DNA of 64,000 nt from Cavia porcellus (Eukaryota; Chordata; Mammalia; Rodentia; Caviidae). The DNA lies in NCBI RefSeq assembly GCF_034190915.1, contig NW_026947485.1, positions 49,339,519 through 49,403,518 of the forward strand. The letters are read 5' to 3'. Shown here piece after piece: positions 24,411 to 35,100 of the stretch. The stretch's first letter is position 1, and every line of letters starts with the position of its first letter. The translations under genes and the position numbers were made by a program. Under the pieces are notes generated by a model. It searched no databases, had not been told where the DNA came from, and worked only from the letters and a program-made list of their open reading frames with translations.

Positions 24411-25463
24411 ATGGGAAGAGGCAGCAACAAGAAAGGCTCCTCGGCCTCCAATTCTGAGAAACAGGCAATAGCAGACACCACACCAATACACATAAGGCAC
24501 CATATAGAGAGCCTCATAGACCAATTCAGGAATGAAGTTATCAATGACCTGAAGCTAGAAGTATGCAGAATAGTTAGAGAAATGCTAAGTACCACCCAAG
24601 AAAAAACAGGTGGTGGAATGGAAGAACAGAAAAAAAGGGGAGAATTGTTTGATGGAGAAAACAGAGAAAGCATAGAATACGTGAAGCAGGTTCAAAGGGA
24701 CTACCAAGATACTAAGAAGTCTATAGAAGACTGGCATAACAGCTTGAAAGAAACTAAGGACAGACTATCTGAACTGGAGGGCAGACTTGTAATATGGGAG
24801 AATGAAATGAAAAACTTCTTAAAAGTAACAAAGAAACAAACAGCAATAATACAAAGACAAGAAGATGATAAGAGGATCCATAACTTAAGGATTAAGAACA
24901 TAAAAGAAGAAGTAGGGACACAAACAAGTGAACTACAAAAGCTACTCACAGAAATAATACAGGAGAATTTTCCTAATTTAGCAAAAGGTAAAGATACTCA
25001 GATGTATGAGGCATACAGGACCCCAGCTACCTACAACCCAAACAGAGCAACACCCAGGCATATAATAATAAAAATTCCAGAAATTCAATACAAGAACAGA
25101 ATATTAAAAGCTGTAAGAGACAAGAAACAGACCACTTACAAGGGAACACCCATCAGAATTACAGCAGATTTCTCTGCACAAACCATCAAATCACGAAGAG
25201 CGTGGGGGGAAATAATTCAAGCATTGAAAGATAATAATCTCCAGCCAAGATTGAGATATCCTGCACAACTGTCCCTGGAAATTGATGGAAAAACAAGGTG
25301 CTTCCAGGATAAAGAGGAACTGGGGGAATTTGCAACCACCAATTCAACTCTACAGAGAGTATTGCAGGATATTCTAAAAAAAGAAAAATACAAAGAATCC
25401 AGAAATAATGGCAGAGAGGCCACAACAAATGGAGCAGAGAACAAAATGAAGAAGACAAACTGA
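24411..25463 (+). CDS. L1 ORF1p-type RNA-binding protein, intact, 350 aa
   Basis: The protein is an RNA-binding chaperone that in L1 coats its own transcript in a cytoplasmic particle. Here it is encoded without ORF2. Residues 1-45 are a basic, Ser/Lys-rich head. About 70-150 is a charged helical segment fitting the trimeric coiled coil. About 150-245 fits the RRM (HNLRIKNIKEE, IIQENFPNL, TPRHIIIKIPE). About 245-320 is the C-terminal domain (YKGTPIRITADFS, SRRAWGEIIQALK, LQPRLRYPAQLSLEIDGK). Residues 320-350 are a polar basic tail. Length is near the usual 340-370 residues. The start ATG has A at -3 and G at +4. There is no stop or frameshift. Whether it is expressed cannot be told from sequence. 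Identity as an L1 ORF1p homologue is firm. Confidence 0.95.
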   Translation: MGRGSNKKGSSASNSEKQAIADTTPIHIRHHIESLIDQFRNEVINDLKLEVCRIVREMLSTTQEKTGGGMEEQKKRGELFDGENRESIEYVKQVQRDYQDTKKSIEDWHNSLKETKDRLSELEGRLVIWENEMKNFLKVTKKQTAIIQRQEDDKRIHNLRIKNIKEEVGTQTSELQKLLTEIIQENFPNLAKGKDTQMYEAYRTPATYNPNRATPRHIIIKIPEIQYKNRILKAVRDKKQTTYKGTPIRITADFSAQTIKSRRAWGEIIQALKDNNLQPRLRYPAQLSLEIDGKTRCFQDKEELGEFATTNSTLQRVLQDILKKEKYKESRNNGREATTNGAENKMKKTN

Positions 25464-26839
25464 CAGCTACTGACAGAAAAAGAGCTTAACAGAAATGAGG
25501 CAGAGAAGATTAGATGATAGGAACAGCTATTTTGGAGAAAATGACATCTTAATAGGTAATACAGATTTAGTATCATCTTGTTTTGAAGTCTCATCTAGCT
25601 TTTGTCCTTCTGTCTCCAATGGTCTAAATAGGCTGTATCTTATTGGATTTTATTATGTACGATAGTATAAGCAAAAACTGGATATTATTATGTACGATAG
25701 TATAAGCAAAAACCTTTTAAAGACAAGGAGATTATACAGAAACCATTGTTCATTTTGTTAGTCGATTCTAAATACTCTGTAATGCTGTCATTCTCTTGAA
25801 TGGTTTTACATTGTTTTGATATACTTAATGCTACAGTATACGACGTTGTACTCAAGGATTTCAAAGAAAGAAACAATATGGTAACTACTTTTAGGTTAGG
25901 ATTATCTGGTGGTGAAACACTATTCTGCTTAAATGGTTATGTTTCGATCTGCGCTGTTTCGTTGTTATGCCCTCTTTTATCTCAATCTCCACTCCATTAT
26001 TTACTTTTTTATCTTTATCCTTTTAATTAAAGGAAAAAAAATAGCAGGATATATTATAGTAACCCACTTTGACTTTTCATTACCTTGATTTAAAGCCCTG
26101 TATTACTCTCACCATCTGGTTTTTAACTGATGTTCCCCTATTCTGTTTTGCTGGATAGTATCAGGTTCGAAAGTTTAGGCATCAGCTGTGAAGATAATGA
26201 GATTCATTATGACGCCCATTCTTGTTGACTTTTATCTACTTTTGAAGACCTACAATGTCTCCAATGTTTTGGTTTTGTCGGTTTTATTCTTTACTGTTTT
26301 GTTCAATTGTATTATAACTAATGATATAGGCAATTCTATTAGAGATAGCGGGAGGCATTATGGTAACCATTGTTGATCACCTTGTATTATGTTTTTACAT
26401 TATCTATTATGTCCACCCTTTTGACTTGACCGATTCTGTTCTGTTATGTCACATTTGGTTTTACTCTCTTCCAAAAAAGTAATAAGAACCGTGGGAGCAA
26501 TGAAACCCAAAATGTGTAATAGTCATGGTACAAAAGAGAGGAAAAGAAAGTGCTCCAAACTATATAACTGCATGTATATTTAAGTGTATAAGATAGAAAA
26601 TAATATCACAGAGTTTTATTGGATCAATGAACAGAACTGTTTGCAGTATCATTGATGGAATGTCCACTTTACAAGCTTTAATTTTGTGACTTGAACAACT
26701 ATTTCTAAGATGACAATATGTAATCCATTAACTAGTAATTTCCTACTGTTCATTTTTTTTCTGTAAATCTGTATAACTTGTACCCTTTCCCTGCTTTTTT
26801 TTTCTTTTCTCCTTAAATAAAATTTAAAAAAAAAAAAAA
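25464..26839 (+). other. Long 3'UTR of ORF1-only element, built of degenerate repeats
   Basis: Recurring blocks include TGTTTTGAAGTC-like, ATTATGGTAAC-like and TTTTATTCTGTT-like phrases spaced roughly 120-150 bp apart. The first ~550 bp matches the L1 3'UTR in this window. The last ~400 bp is also found nested at 35,096-35,497, and in diverged form at the low-coordinate end of the antisense element (39,897-40,100). Confidence 0.7.
25650..25719 (+). repeat. 35-bp tandem duplication in the 3'UTR
   Basis: TTATTATGTACGATAGTATA begins at 25,650 and again at 25,685. The related L1 3'UTRs (36,655 and 50,750) have a single copy. Confidence 0.9.
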
Positions 26840-26852
26840 AGATATTACTGTT
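26840..26852 (+). repeat. TSD, right copy, of ORF1-only element
   Basis: Matches 23,661-23,673 and follows the A tail directly. Confidence 0.95.
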
Positions 26853-27431
26853 AAGGACTGTTCTCTTGTTAGTAAAGTTGTTCTTCTTAGTTGATAGATA
26901 CTGTAAATCAATATTGGATTTGTTTCAGTTTTTATAGTATAATTATAAATCTCTTGTGTATAGTAAAAAGTGGTATTTTTTGGTTGTTAAGGTTTATCAA
27001 TATCTTGTTTATCCTTGATGCTATTATTTATTGTTCATTCTTTTATTGGCATAGTTGTTGCTATTAATTTCTTTTCCTGGGATGTCAATATCTGGTTGGC
27101 AGTGGTGCAGTGCAGTGGTAGCAAGCCTGTGACACATGTGCTATAGCTGGCTGTTTATTATCATTTAAAGCTCTAGAAGGTTTGTCATAGCTGCCATGGC
27201 ATCATGAATAATACAGTACTCAGCCCATTATGAGAGACTTGTGAACTTGGCCAAATATGCTGTAACTCTTTCCCCCCAGATAAACAGAGGTGCTTGGATC
27301 CTGGGACAGAGACAAAGGTCAATAGTTAGTCAAGACTGGAGGGTATCACTTAGAAGTAGATACTAATTAAAGAGGTCTCCAAGCTAACAACAAAGCTTTC
27401 TACTACTATAATCTACCCATAAGCATGTGTA

Positions 27432-27434
<3 letters not shown>
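26853..27434. other. Non-coding sequence, nothing recognised
   Basis: It continues the pre-insertion sequence from before 23,660. No gene is supported. Confidence 0.5.

Positions 27435-27478
<44 letters not shown>
27435..27478 (+). repeat. (CA)n microsatellite
   Basis: About 21 uninterrupted CA units. Confidence 0.97.
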
Positions 27479-27481
<3 letters not shown>

Positions 27482-27549
27482 TGTAAAGATAATGCAACAA
27501 AAATGTCTCTGAAAATTACAACTCTCCCAAAGCTGATCCATGGAGCAGC

Positions 27550-29510
27550 AGAGGGAAGGAAAATAAAAGTCACACAGCTGAATAATTCAAAAAGATAACA
27601 GAGGAGATAACAAAACAGATCAGAAGGTGCGTGGCAAGCTCACTGAAAATATAACTAAACAGATAATGGTCTAATAAACCACCAGCATGTCTAAAGAAGA
27701 CACTAATAAAAAGCTAGCAAAGCTAAACAAAATTATATAATATATGAATGACCAGTAATAACAGTTATTAACATGTATGTACCCGAAAAAAAGGGGCACT
27801 GCATTCAAGAATAAAACAAGAAAGTCCATTACCATCACTCTTGCTCAACATAGTACTCAAAACAGTAATGAGAGAAATTATGCAAGTAACTGAAATAATG
27901 TGGAGATGTAGAGGAAAGTAAAAGGTCAAATTATCATTATTTGCAGATGATATGATCCTCTCTTATAACTAATAACGAAATTCAACAATGTAGCAGTTTA
28001 AAAAGTCAACACAAAAAATCAATAGAATTTCTGTACATTAATAATAAATTGTCTGAAAAACAAATTAGAGAAAAATTCCATTCACAATAGCATCAAAAAC
28101 TTAAATCCTTAGGACTTAACTAACTACTGGTTGGAAAGTGAAATATTTCTACAAAGAAAACTGTAGTATTCTGAAAAAGGAGATCCAAGAAGACAATAGA
28201 AAATGGAAAGATAGCCCCTACTCCTGAACAGGCAAAATCAATATACAGACTTTAAAAACTGATATATACATTTAATGTCATATATACATTAAATGTATAC
28301 CAATAGCATTCTTCACAGAACTAGAAGAAACAATCCTAAAATACATATAGAAGCAAAAGAGATCTAGAATAGCAAAATTAATCCTGAATAAAATCAGTAA
28401 AGCAGGAGGTATCACAATCCCAGACTTGAAGTTATATTACAAGTCTACAGTGATAAAAACTGCATGAAAGTGGCACACAGATCAACAAAACAGAATAAAG
28501 GATGCAGAAACACCTCAGGATATCCAACAATTTGATCTTTGACAAGCAGGCCAAAAACATGTGGTGGAAGAAAGACAGCTTCTTTAACAAATGGTGCTGG
28601 AAAATTGTCTATCCACATGCAGAAGACTGAAACTAGACCCATATCTCTCATCAGGTACTACACTAAAATCAAAATAGATCAAAGAATTAAATATCAAAAC
28701 AGAATGAGAAAAAGATTAAACTCTTGAAACTGTAGAAAAAGACTTTCTGAACTGAACCCCAGCTGCAAAACAATATCATTATGAATCAAAAAATGGGATT
28801 GCATCAAATTAAAAAGCTAGACAGTAAAGAAAAAACCATAGAGTGAAGAGACTGCAGGCATAAAGGAATTCTTTTACATTAGTGATGGGAATATAAACTA
28901 GGACACTCACTATCCAAAACTATTATAAAGGTTCTTCAAAAAACAATCCTGAAGATTCCATTTGATGTAGCTATTCCTCTTCTATGTATCTTCCAAAAAG
29001 ACTTAAAGGCATCATACTACAGTGTAGTACTATATCATACTACACCCATATTTATAGAATCTCAATTCATATATATATGTCTTTCAACAGATGAATGGAT
29101 TAGCATATTATTCTGCTATAAAGAATAAATGAGTCATTGGTAGGAAAATGGATATATTCTAAATATATGACATTAAATGTAGTAAATCAGACACAAACTT
29201 AAATATCATATGGTTTCTATTACATAAGAAACTTAAAATATATATAAAAGCAAAATAGAAGATAGCTAATAGGAAGTGGGAAGACACATCTTTCACAGAT
29301 GGGAAGGGGATCAAAAGACAAAAGAACACTTGGGAAAAGAGAAAAGGGAAAGGGGATGAAAAAGAATCAGAATGGGTTGTCTATATATGTCAACTCCAAA
29401 CAAGGAATGTAAACAATATTTACAATGTGAATATTGTGTGTGCTAATAAAAAATAAAATAAATAAATTTAAATTTATTAAATAAATTTAAATTTAAAATA
29501 AATTTAAAAC
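27550..29510 (+). mobile_element. Degenerate L1 with internal ORF2 deletion, to 3' end
   Basis: Near 27,765 a short run reads VINMYVP, fitting the endonuclease-domain motif of ORF2 (NIYAP-like). From about 27,790 the text is already in the RT region, so most of the endonuclease and early RT are missing. The palm motif appears as TTTGCAGATGATATGAT at about 27,940 (FADDM). The copy runs through the C-terminus (28,550-29,150) into a purine-rich 3'UTR like that at 14.6 kb and an A/T-rich tail (29,445-29,510). Frames are broken. The 5' limit is uncertain. Confidence 0.75.
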
Positions 29511-29664
29511 TTGGATAAAGGATTTTTTTAAATCTCTACAGGATACTGTGAATGAGAGAATCAAATTCAGAACTTTCATAATAAATTATTAAAATTTTAA
29601 ACCCTCTCTGTCTCTGTCGGTCTTGCTCTCTTTCTATTTATCACCCTCTCACTCACCCACCTCT

Positions 29665-29742
29665 TCCATGCTGGGGTTGAAACCCAAGGCTTCAAGCATG
29701 TTAGGGAAACAGTCTACCACTCACCTACATTTTTGCCCTCTC
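29665..29742 (-). mobile_element. Diverged ID/B1-type SINE fragment, antisense
   Basis: GCTGGGGTTGAAACCCAAGG then CATGTTAGGGAAACAGTCTA and CACCTACA fit the reversed rodent SINE consensus. It is older than the other ID copies. Confidence 0.6.
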
Positions 29743-30675
29743 AACTCATGTTTAGTCTTATTTTTATTTTAAATTCTCTTTCAAATTCAATTTCAAGTTT
29801 GTCTCCTTCCCCTTTGGCCCAGAAGCTCCTGTATCTTCTTTGCTGTTTCTTCCTTCTCTGTACTCAGTATGCCAATATTCCCCACATCTCTGGATTGCAC
29901 CTCACCCATCTTTCCTCTCTAGTATCTACCTCTCCCACTCCTTTCTTCTAACTCTCATTAGCCTCTTCTTTGTGTGACTCATCTATTTCCAGTTCACCAT
30001 CTTTCCCTCACTTATATTGACTCTTTTAAATAATTATTGATTATGTTTACAAGACAGTGCTTCAGTATAGTTCCACTCAAATTTTTCAACTTTATACTGG
30101 TGCAAAAGTGACACATATGCTCACTTCCAAGTTTGTATTTCAACCTTTCCTTGGATTAGTAATATACTCATGAACTCTCTTGGGATGGTAGGGAGGGGCA
30201 GCGATATGTAGCTCCCAGGCAGCCACAAGATCACAAGGGTAATTAAACTATGATTTTTGAAATGATAGGTAATTAAATGCATTTTAAACATATATTTCTA
30301 ATTCTGATAAGTTTATAGAGCATAACCCATTGTAATTTAAGGAGCATCTGTAAAACTTGGTTTTTCAGTCTCTATCCTGAATACTGCATCTGTAGTAGGA
30401 ACAATATGTTTTATCTATGATAAAGTTGCTTATCTCTAATTTTATGCTTATAAGGACTAAAGAAAAAGGATTAGGTATTTTTATCTTATATAATGTGATC
30501 TGCACATTAATGAAAAAAATATCCATTCCCATAGCATATCTCTGATCAGTTTCATCCTCTATCTTCACATATCTGTCAATCATCTGATCTACAAAGTAAA
30601 GCAACATTTAATTTGTCCACTAGATGGCAAACAGTTACACAGGAAACCAGACAATTAAAAAAAAAAACTTTTTTT
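29743..30675. other. Non-coding, pyrimidine-rich start; nothing recognised
   Basis: 29,750-29,960 is CT-rich. A frame of 80 codons on the minus strand (30,607-30,365) has no domain. No gene is supported. Confidence 0.5.
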
Positions 30676-30690
30676 AGAATTATACATTTA
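30676..30690 (+). repeat. TSD, left copy, of full-length L1
   Basis: AGAATTATACATTTA differs by one base from 36,979-36,993. Confidence 0.85.
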
Positions 30691-31100
30691 GAATCCGGGG
30701 AACAGGGACTGCCCAAAATGAGTTCCAGCACACCAGAGCCAGCCCAGGGAGAGTTTAGATGATCACTCCCAGTGGTTAAGTGCCTGCTCAGCTTCCAGCC
30801 ACACTAGCCTGGGCTTGGAAGATTTTGCAGCCTGGCTAGACCATGCCAGGCAACCTTATTCAGTCAGGCGAGGTGAGGTCACATGAAATGAGTTACAACT
30901 CATCGGTGCTTGCCCAAGGAGGGCTTTGAACCATCACCCACAGTAATTAGGAGACTTCCCAGATTCCTGGAACACCAGAGGTGGCATGGGAGGTCATGTG
31001 GGTCGGACTGGACCATGCTCAGCAACCTCCATTCAGTCCCAGGAGCCGAAGGCATAGGAGGCAAATTCCAACACACCCAGGGGAAGCTTTGGAGCATCAC
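30691..31100 (+). repeat. L1 5'UTR with two diverged tandem monomers
   Basis: Two units of roughly 180-190 bp align by eye. Both contain an ATGAGTT near the start, a GGACTGGACCATGC / GGCTAGACCATGC phrase and an ATTCAGTC ending (about 30,875 and 31,038). The monomers differ from those at 5.9, 43 and 45 kb. Confidence 0.6.
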
Positions 31101-31114
31101 CTGAAACATGGAAA

Positions 31115-32159
31115 TATAGGAAAAAGACCAAAATGCAATCTCAAACTTGCAGCCCATCCCAAGAAAGCCTAGCAGCCATGTACATAGAAGAAAAATATAT
31201 GCCATACACCTGAAACACCTGAGAAAATGGCAACTGAAATAAAGAAGCAACTCTGGGGAGCTTTGAAGGAATTCAAATGAGAAATAATCTCCCAGGTAAA
31301 AGAAGAAATGACAAAAGAAATGTAAAAGATGCTGAACACATCTAAAGAAGACACAGTTTAAAAATTAGAGGAACAAAACAAAAAAATTGCATCCCTGGAT
31401 GAACAATATAAGAAACAAACAGAGTACATGAAGCAGACTCAGAGATACACAGGAGATCAAAAATTCCATTGAAAGTTGTAAAAACCATCTCAACGAAAGT
31501 GAAGATAGAATTTCAGACCTCGAAGACAAGATTGCAGCTAGTAAACAGGAAAGAAAAGATCTTTTAACAATAACAAGGAGCCAAGAAATAATAATTCAAC
31601 AGCTTCAAGATGATGTAAAGAAAACATAAGATTGATAGAGATAAATGAAAAAGAAGGGGACAACACAACTGATATCAAGAGTCTATTTAAAGAAGAAATA
31701 GCTGAAAATTTCCCCAAAATGAGAATGGAAACTGACATTTGGATTAGTGAAACATATAGAATTTCAAATAGCCATAACCAAAACAAAACTACATCCAGAA
31801 GTATAATAATCACCATCCCAGAAACCGAACTTAAGAATAGATTATTAAAAGCTGTTAGAAAGAAAAGACAGATCACCTAAAAAGGAAAACCTATCAGAAT
31901 CAAAGCAGACTTCTCGACACAAACAATGAAGTCAAGAAGAGCATGGCGTGAAGTATTTCAGATCCTAAAGCAAAATGATTTCCAACCTACACTGATGTAC
32001 TCTACAAAACTGTCCTTCAAAATGGATGGAGACATAAGATACTTCCATGACAAAGAACAGCTGAAAAACTTCATGACCACCAAATCAACCCTGCAAAGAA
32101 TACTGAAAGACAGTTTAGATGCACAAAGGAAAAAACCACTAAGAAAGGCAGACAATTAA
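31115..32159 (+). pseudogene. L1 ORF1, broken
   Basis: The reading frame is L1 ORF1 (RNA-binding nucleic-acid chaperone). The usual start, seen intact at 45,670, is lost here through a short deletion, and a stop follows MYIEEKYMPYT at about 31,178-31,213. Open pieces occur at 31,632-31,880 (RRM: ENFPKMRMETDIWISETYRI) and 31,926-32,159 (C-terminal domain: MKSRRAWREVFQIL). It cannot encode a complete ORF1p. Confidence 0.9.
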
Positions 32160-32199
32160 ACAGAATGGAAAGATAAAGATGCAACAGCAGAAAGATAAC

Positions 32200-35100
32200 A
32201 TGTCGACAATAAACCAATATATAACAGCTATAACCGTTAATGTAAATGGTCTCAATTCACCAATTAAAAGAAACAGAATGGAAGAATGGATCAAGAAACA
32301 ACACCCAAACATATGTTGTCTACAAGAAACCCAAGTAACCCAAAAGAAAACTAATAGACTGAGAGTCAAAGAACAGAAAACAATACTTCAGGAACAGGAA
32401 CCCCTCCCCAAAGGCGGGGGTAGCTATACTTTTTGTAGACAATGTGAATTTCAAATCAAGAATGATCTGAAGATGTAAAGAAGGTCACTACTGACTAGTT
32501 AGGGGAAAACTTCAAGAAGAAGAGATAGCAATATTAAATATATATGCACCAAATTCCAGAGCACCAGTTATATAAAGCAAGTATAAATAGAAGTGAAATA
32601 CTAAATTAGCAATAACACAATTATAATAGGAGATCTTAACTCACCATTGACACCAAGGGACAAACCAGTCAGACAGGAAATCAGCAAAAAGTAACAGAAC
32701 TGAATCACACCTGTGAACAAATGGATTTGATAGACATATTCAGAGTGTTCCATTCAACAACATCAGAATATACATTCTTCTCAGCAATACATGGGACGTT
32801 CTCTACAATAGACCATATACTAGCAAACAAAACATACTTAAGTAAATGCAAAAGAGTTGAAATTATTTCATGCATGTTATCAGATCATAGTACCATGAAA
32901 CTAGAAATTAATAATAACAAAAGAAACTGCAAAAAACCCACAAACACATGGAAATTGAACAATATACTCAAGCTATCAGTGAGTCACAGATGAAATTAAA
33001 GAAGAAATTAAACAATACCTACAAGGAAACTAAAATACAAATACAACTTACCAGAATCTGTGGGATGCAATGAAAGCTGTTCTCAGAGGAAAATTTAATG
33101 CACTAAGTTCCTACATCAGGAAAACAGAATGAATACAAGTAAAAAACATGATACTACACCTCAAACATCTAGAAAAAGAAGAACAAGTCAAGCCCAAAGC
33201 CAAAAGAAGGGAGGAAATTATAAAAATCAGAGCAGAAATCAATGCAATAGAGGCTAAGAAAACAATCCAAAGAATCAGTGAATCAAAGAGTTGGTTCTTT
33301 GGAAGAATAAATAAAATTGATAAGACCCTAGCCAACTTTGTTTTAAAAATGAAAGAAAAAACTCAAATTCATGCAATAAGGAATGAAAAAGTTGAATCAC
33401 TACAGACTCTGTGGAAATACAGAAGACAATCAACACATATTTCAAAAATCTCTACTCTCATAGGTTCAATAACACAGAAGAAATGGACAGATTCCTAGAA
33501 ACATATGAAGTACCAAAGCTGGGTCAAGAAGATGTTAAACTGCTGAACAACCCAATTTCTATTAATGAAATTGACAATGTAATTAACTCCTTACCTACAA
33601 AGAAGAGCCTAGGCCCAGACAGATTCACTGCAGAATTCTACAAGAAATACAAAGAAGACTTAATACTGACCCTCCTCAAACTCTTCAATGAAATTGAAAG
33701 GGAAGCAATTCTTCCTAAGTCATTCCTGGAAGCAAATATTACTCTAGTATCAAAACCTGAGAAACACCCAAGTAAAAAAGAGAACTACAGGCCAATCTCC
33801 CTAATTAACATAGATGTAAAAATTCCCAATAAAATACTGGCAAACACAATGAAGCAAATCATCAAGAAGATTATACACCATGACCAAGTGTGATTCATCC
33901 TAGTCATGCAGGGATGGGTCAATATATGTAAATCAGTAACTGTAATCCACCATATCAATAGAGCCAAAAGTAAAAGTCACATGATCATTTCTATAGATGC
34001 AAAAAATGCTTTTGATAAGGTCCAACACTCATTCATGATAAGAACCTTACATAACATCGGAATAGATGATCTTTGCCTCAATATGATAAAGGCCATCTAC
34101 AGCAAACCAACAGCCAGCATCATATTAAATGACAAAAACTGAAGGACTTTACCTTAAAATCAGGCACAAGACAAGAATGTTCCTTATAACTGCTCCTATT
34201 CAACTTAGTACTGGATATGCTAGCCAGAGCAATTAGACAAGAGAGAGAAATAAAAATGATAAACATAGGAAAAGAGGAAGTTAAATTATCATTATTTGCA
34301 GATGACATGATTCTCTACATAGAAGATCCCCAAAACTCCATTGAAGTCTCCTAGATATAATAAATAAATTCAGCAATATAGCTGGATACAAAATCAATAC
34401 TCAAAAATCAATAGAATTCCTATACACTAACAACAAAATCACTGAGAGATAAATAAGAGAAGCCACACATTTCAAACTGGGGTCCAAAAAAATGAAATAC
34501 TTAGGGATTAGTCTTATGAAAGACGCAAGAGATCTATACAGGGAAAATTATAATACCCTGAAAAGAAATCAAAGAGCATCCAGAAAATGGAAAGACATCC
34601 CTAGTTCATGGACAGGAAGAATAAATATTATGAAAATGACCATTCTCCCAAAACTTTTATACAGATTCAATGCAATCCCAATGAAAATACCATCAACATA
34701 CCTTACAGATCTAGAGAAATCACTTCCTAAGAAGTGGAACCAAGAAAGACCTAGAATAGCAAAGGGAACTCTAAGCATCAAAGGCAAGGCAGAAGGCATC
34801 ACAATCCCTGACTTGAAGTTTAACTACAAAGCTACTGTGATAAAATCAACATGGTACTGAAATAAAAACAGATCTGAAGATCAATGGAATAGATTCAAAG
34901 ATACAATCACAACTACAAACACACTCAAACACTTTATCTTTGATAAAGGGACCAAATATGTTTAGTGGAAGAATGACAGTCTCTTTAATAAATAGCAATG
35001 GAGAAACTGGCTCTTCATATGCCAAAAATTAAAATTAGACCCATGCCTAACACCATGTACTAATCTAAAATCTAAATGGATCAAAGATCTGAATATTGAC

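Larger units (their letters stand above)
23674..26839 (+). mobile_element. Full-length ORF1-only L1-type element (HAL1-like)
   Basis: This 3,166-bp insertion is bounded by a perfect 13-bp TSD and ends in an AATAAA (26,816-26,821) and an A tail. It has a CpG-rich 5'UTR (23,674-24,410), an intact 350-codon ORF1 (24,411-25,463) and a long 3'UTR. ORF2, about 3.7 kb in the L1s here, is entirely absent, and the 3'UTR starts just after the ORF1 stop. The 3'UTR first matches the L1 3'UTR (for example 50,600-50,770), then passes a point equivalent to the L1 end (A-rich run near 26,030-26,041) and adds about 800 bp. This is the plan of HAL1 (half-L1), known in mammals and dependent on ORF2p in trans. 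Intact ORF, surviving CpGs and clean TSD suggest a fairly recent insertion. Confidence 0.93.

Noticed and set aside
27435..27478. CRISPR-like or satellite array
   Set aside because: It is a plain CA microsatellite.
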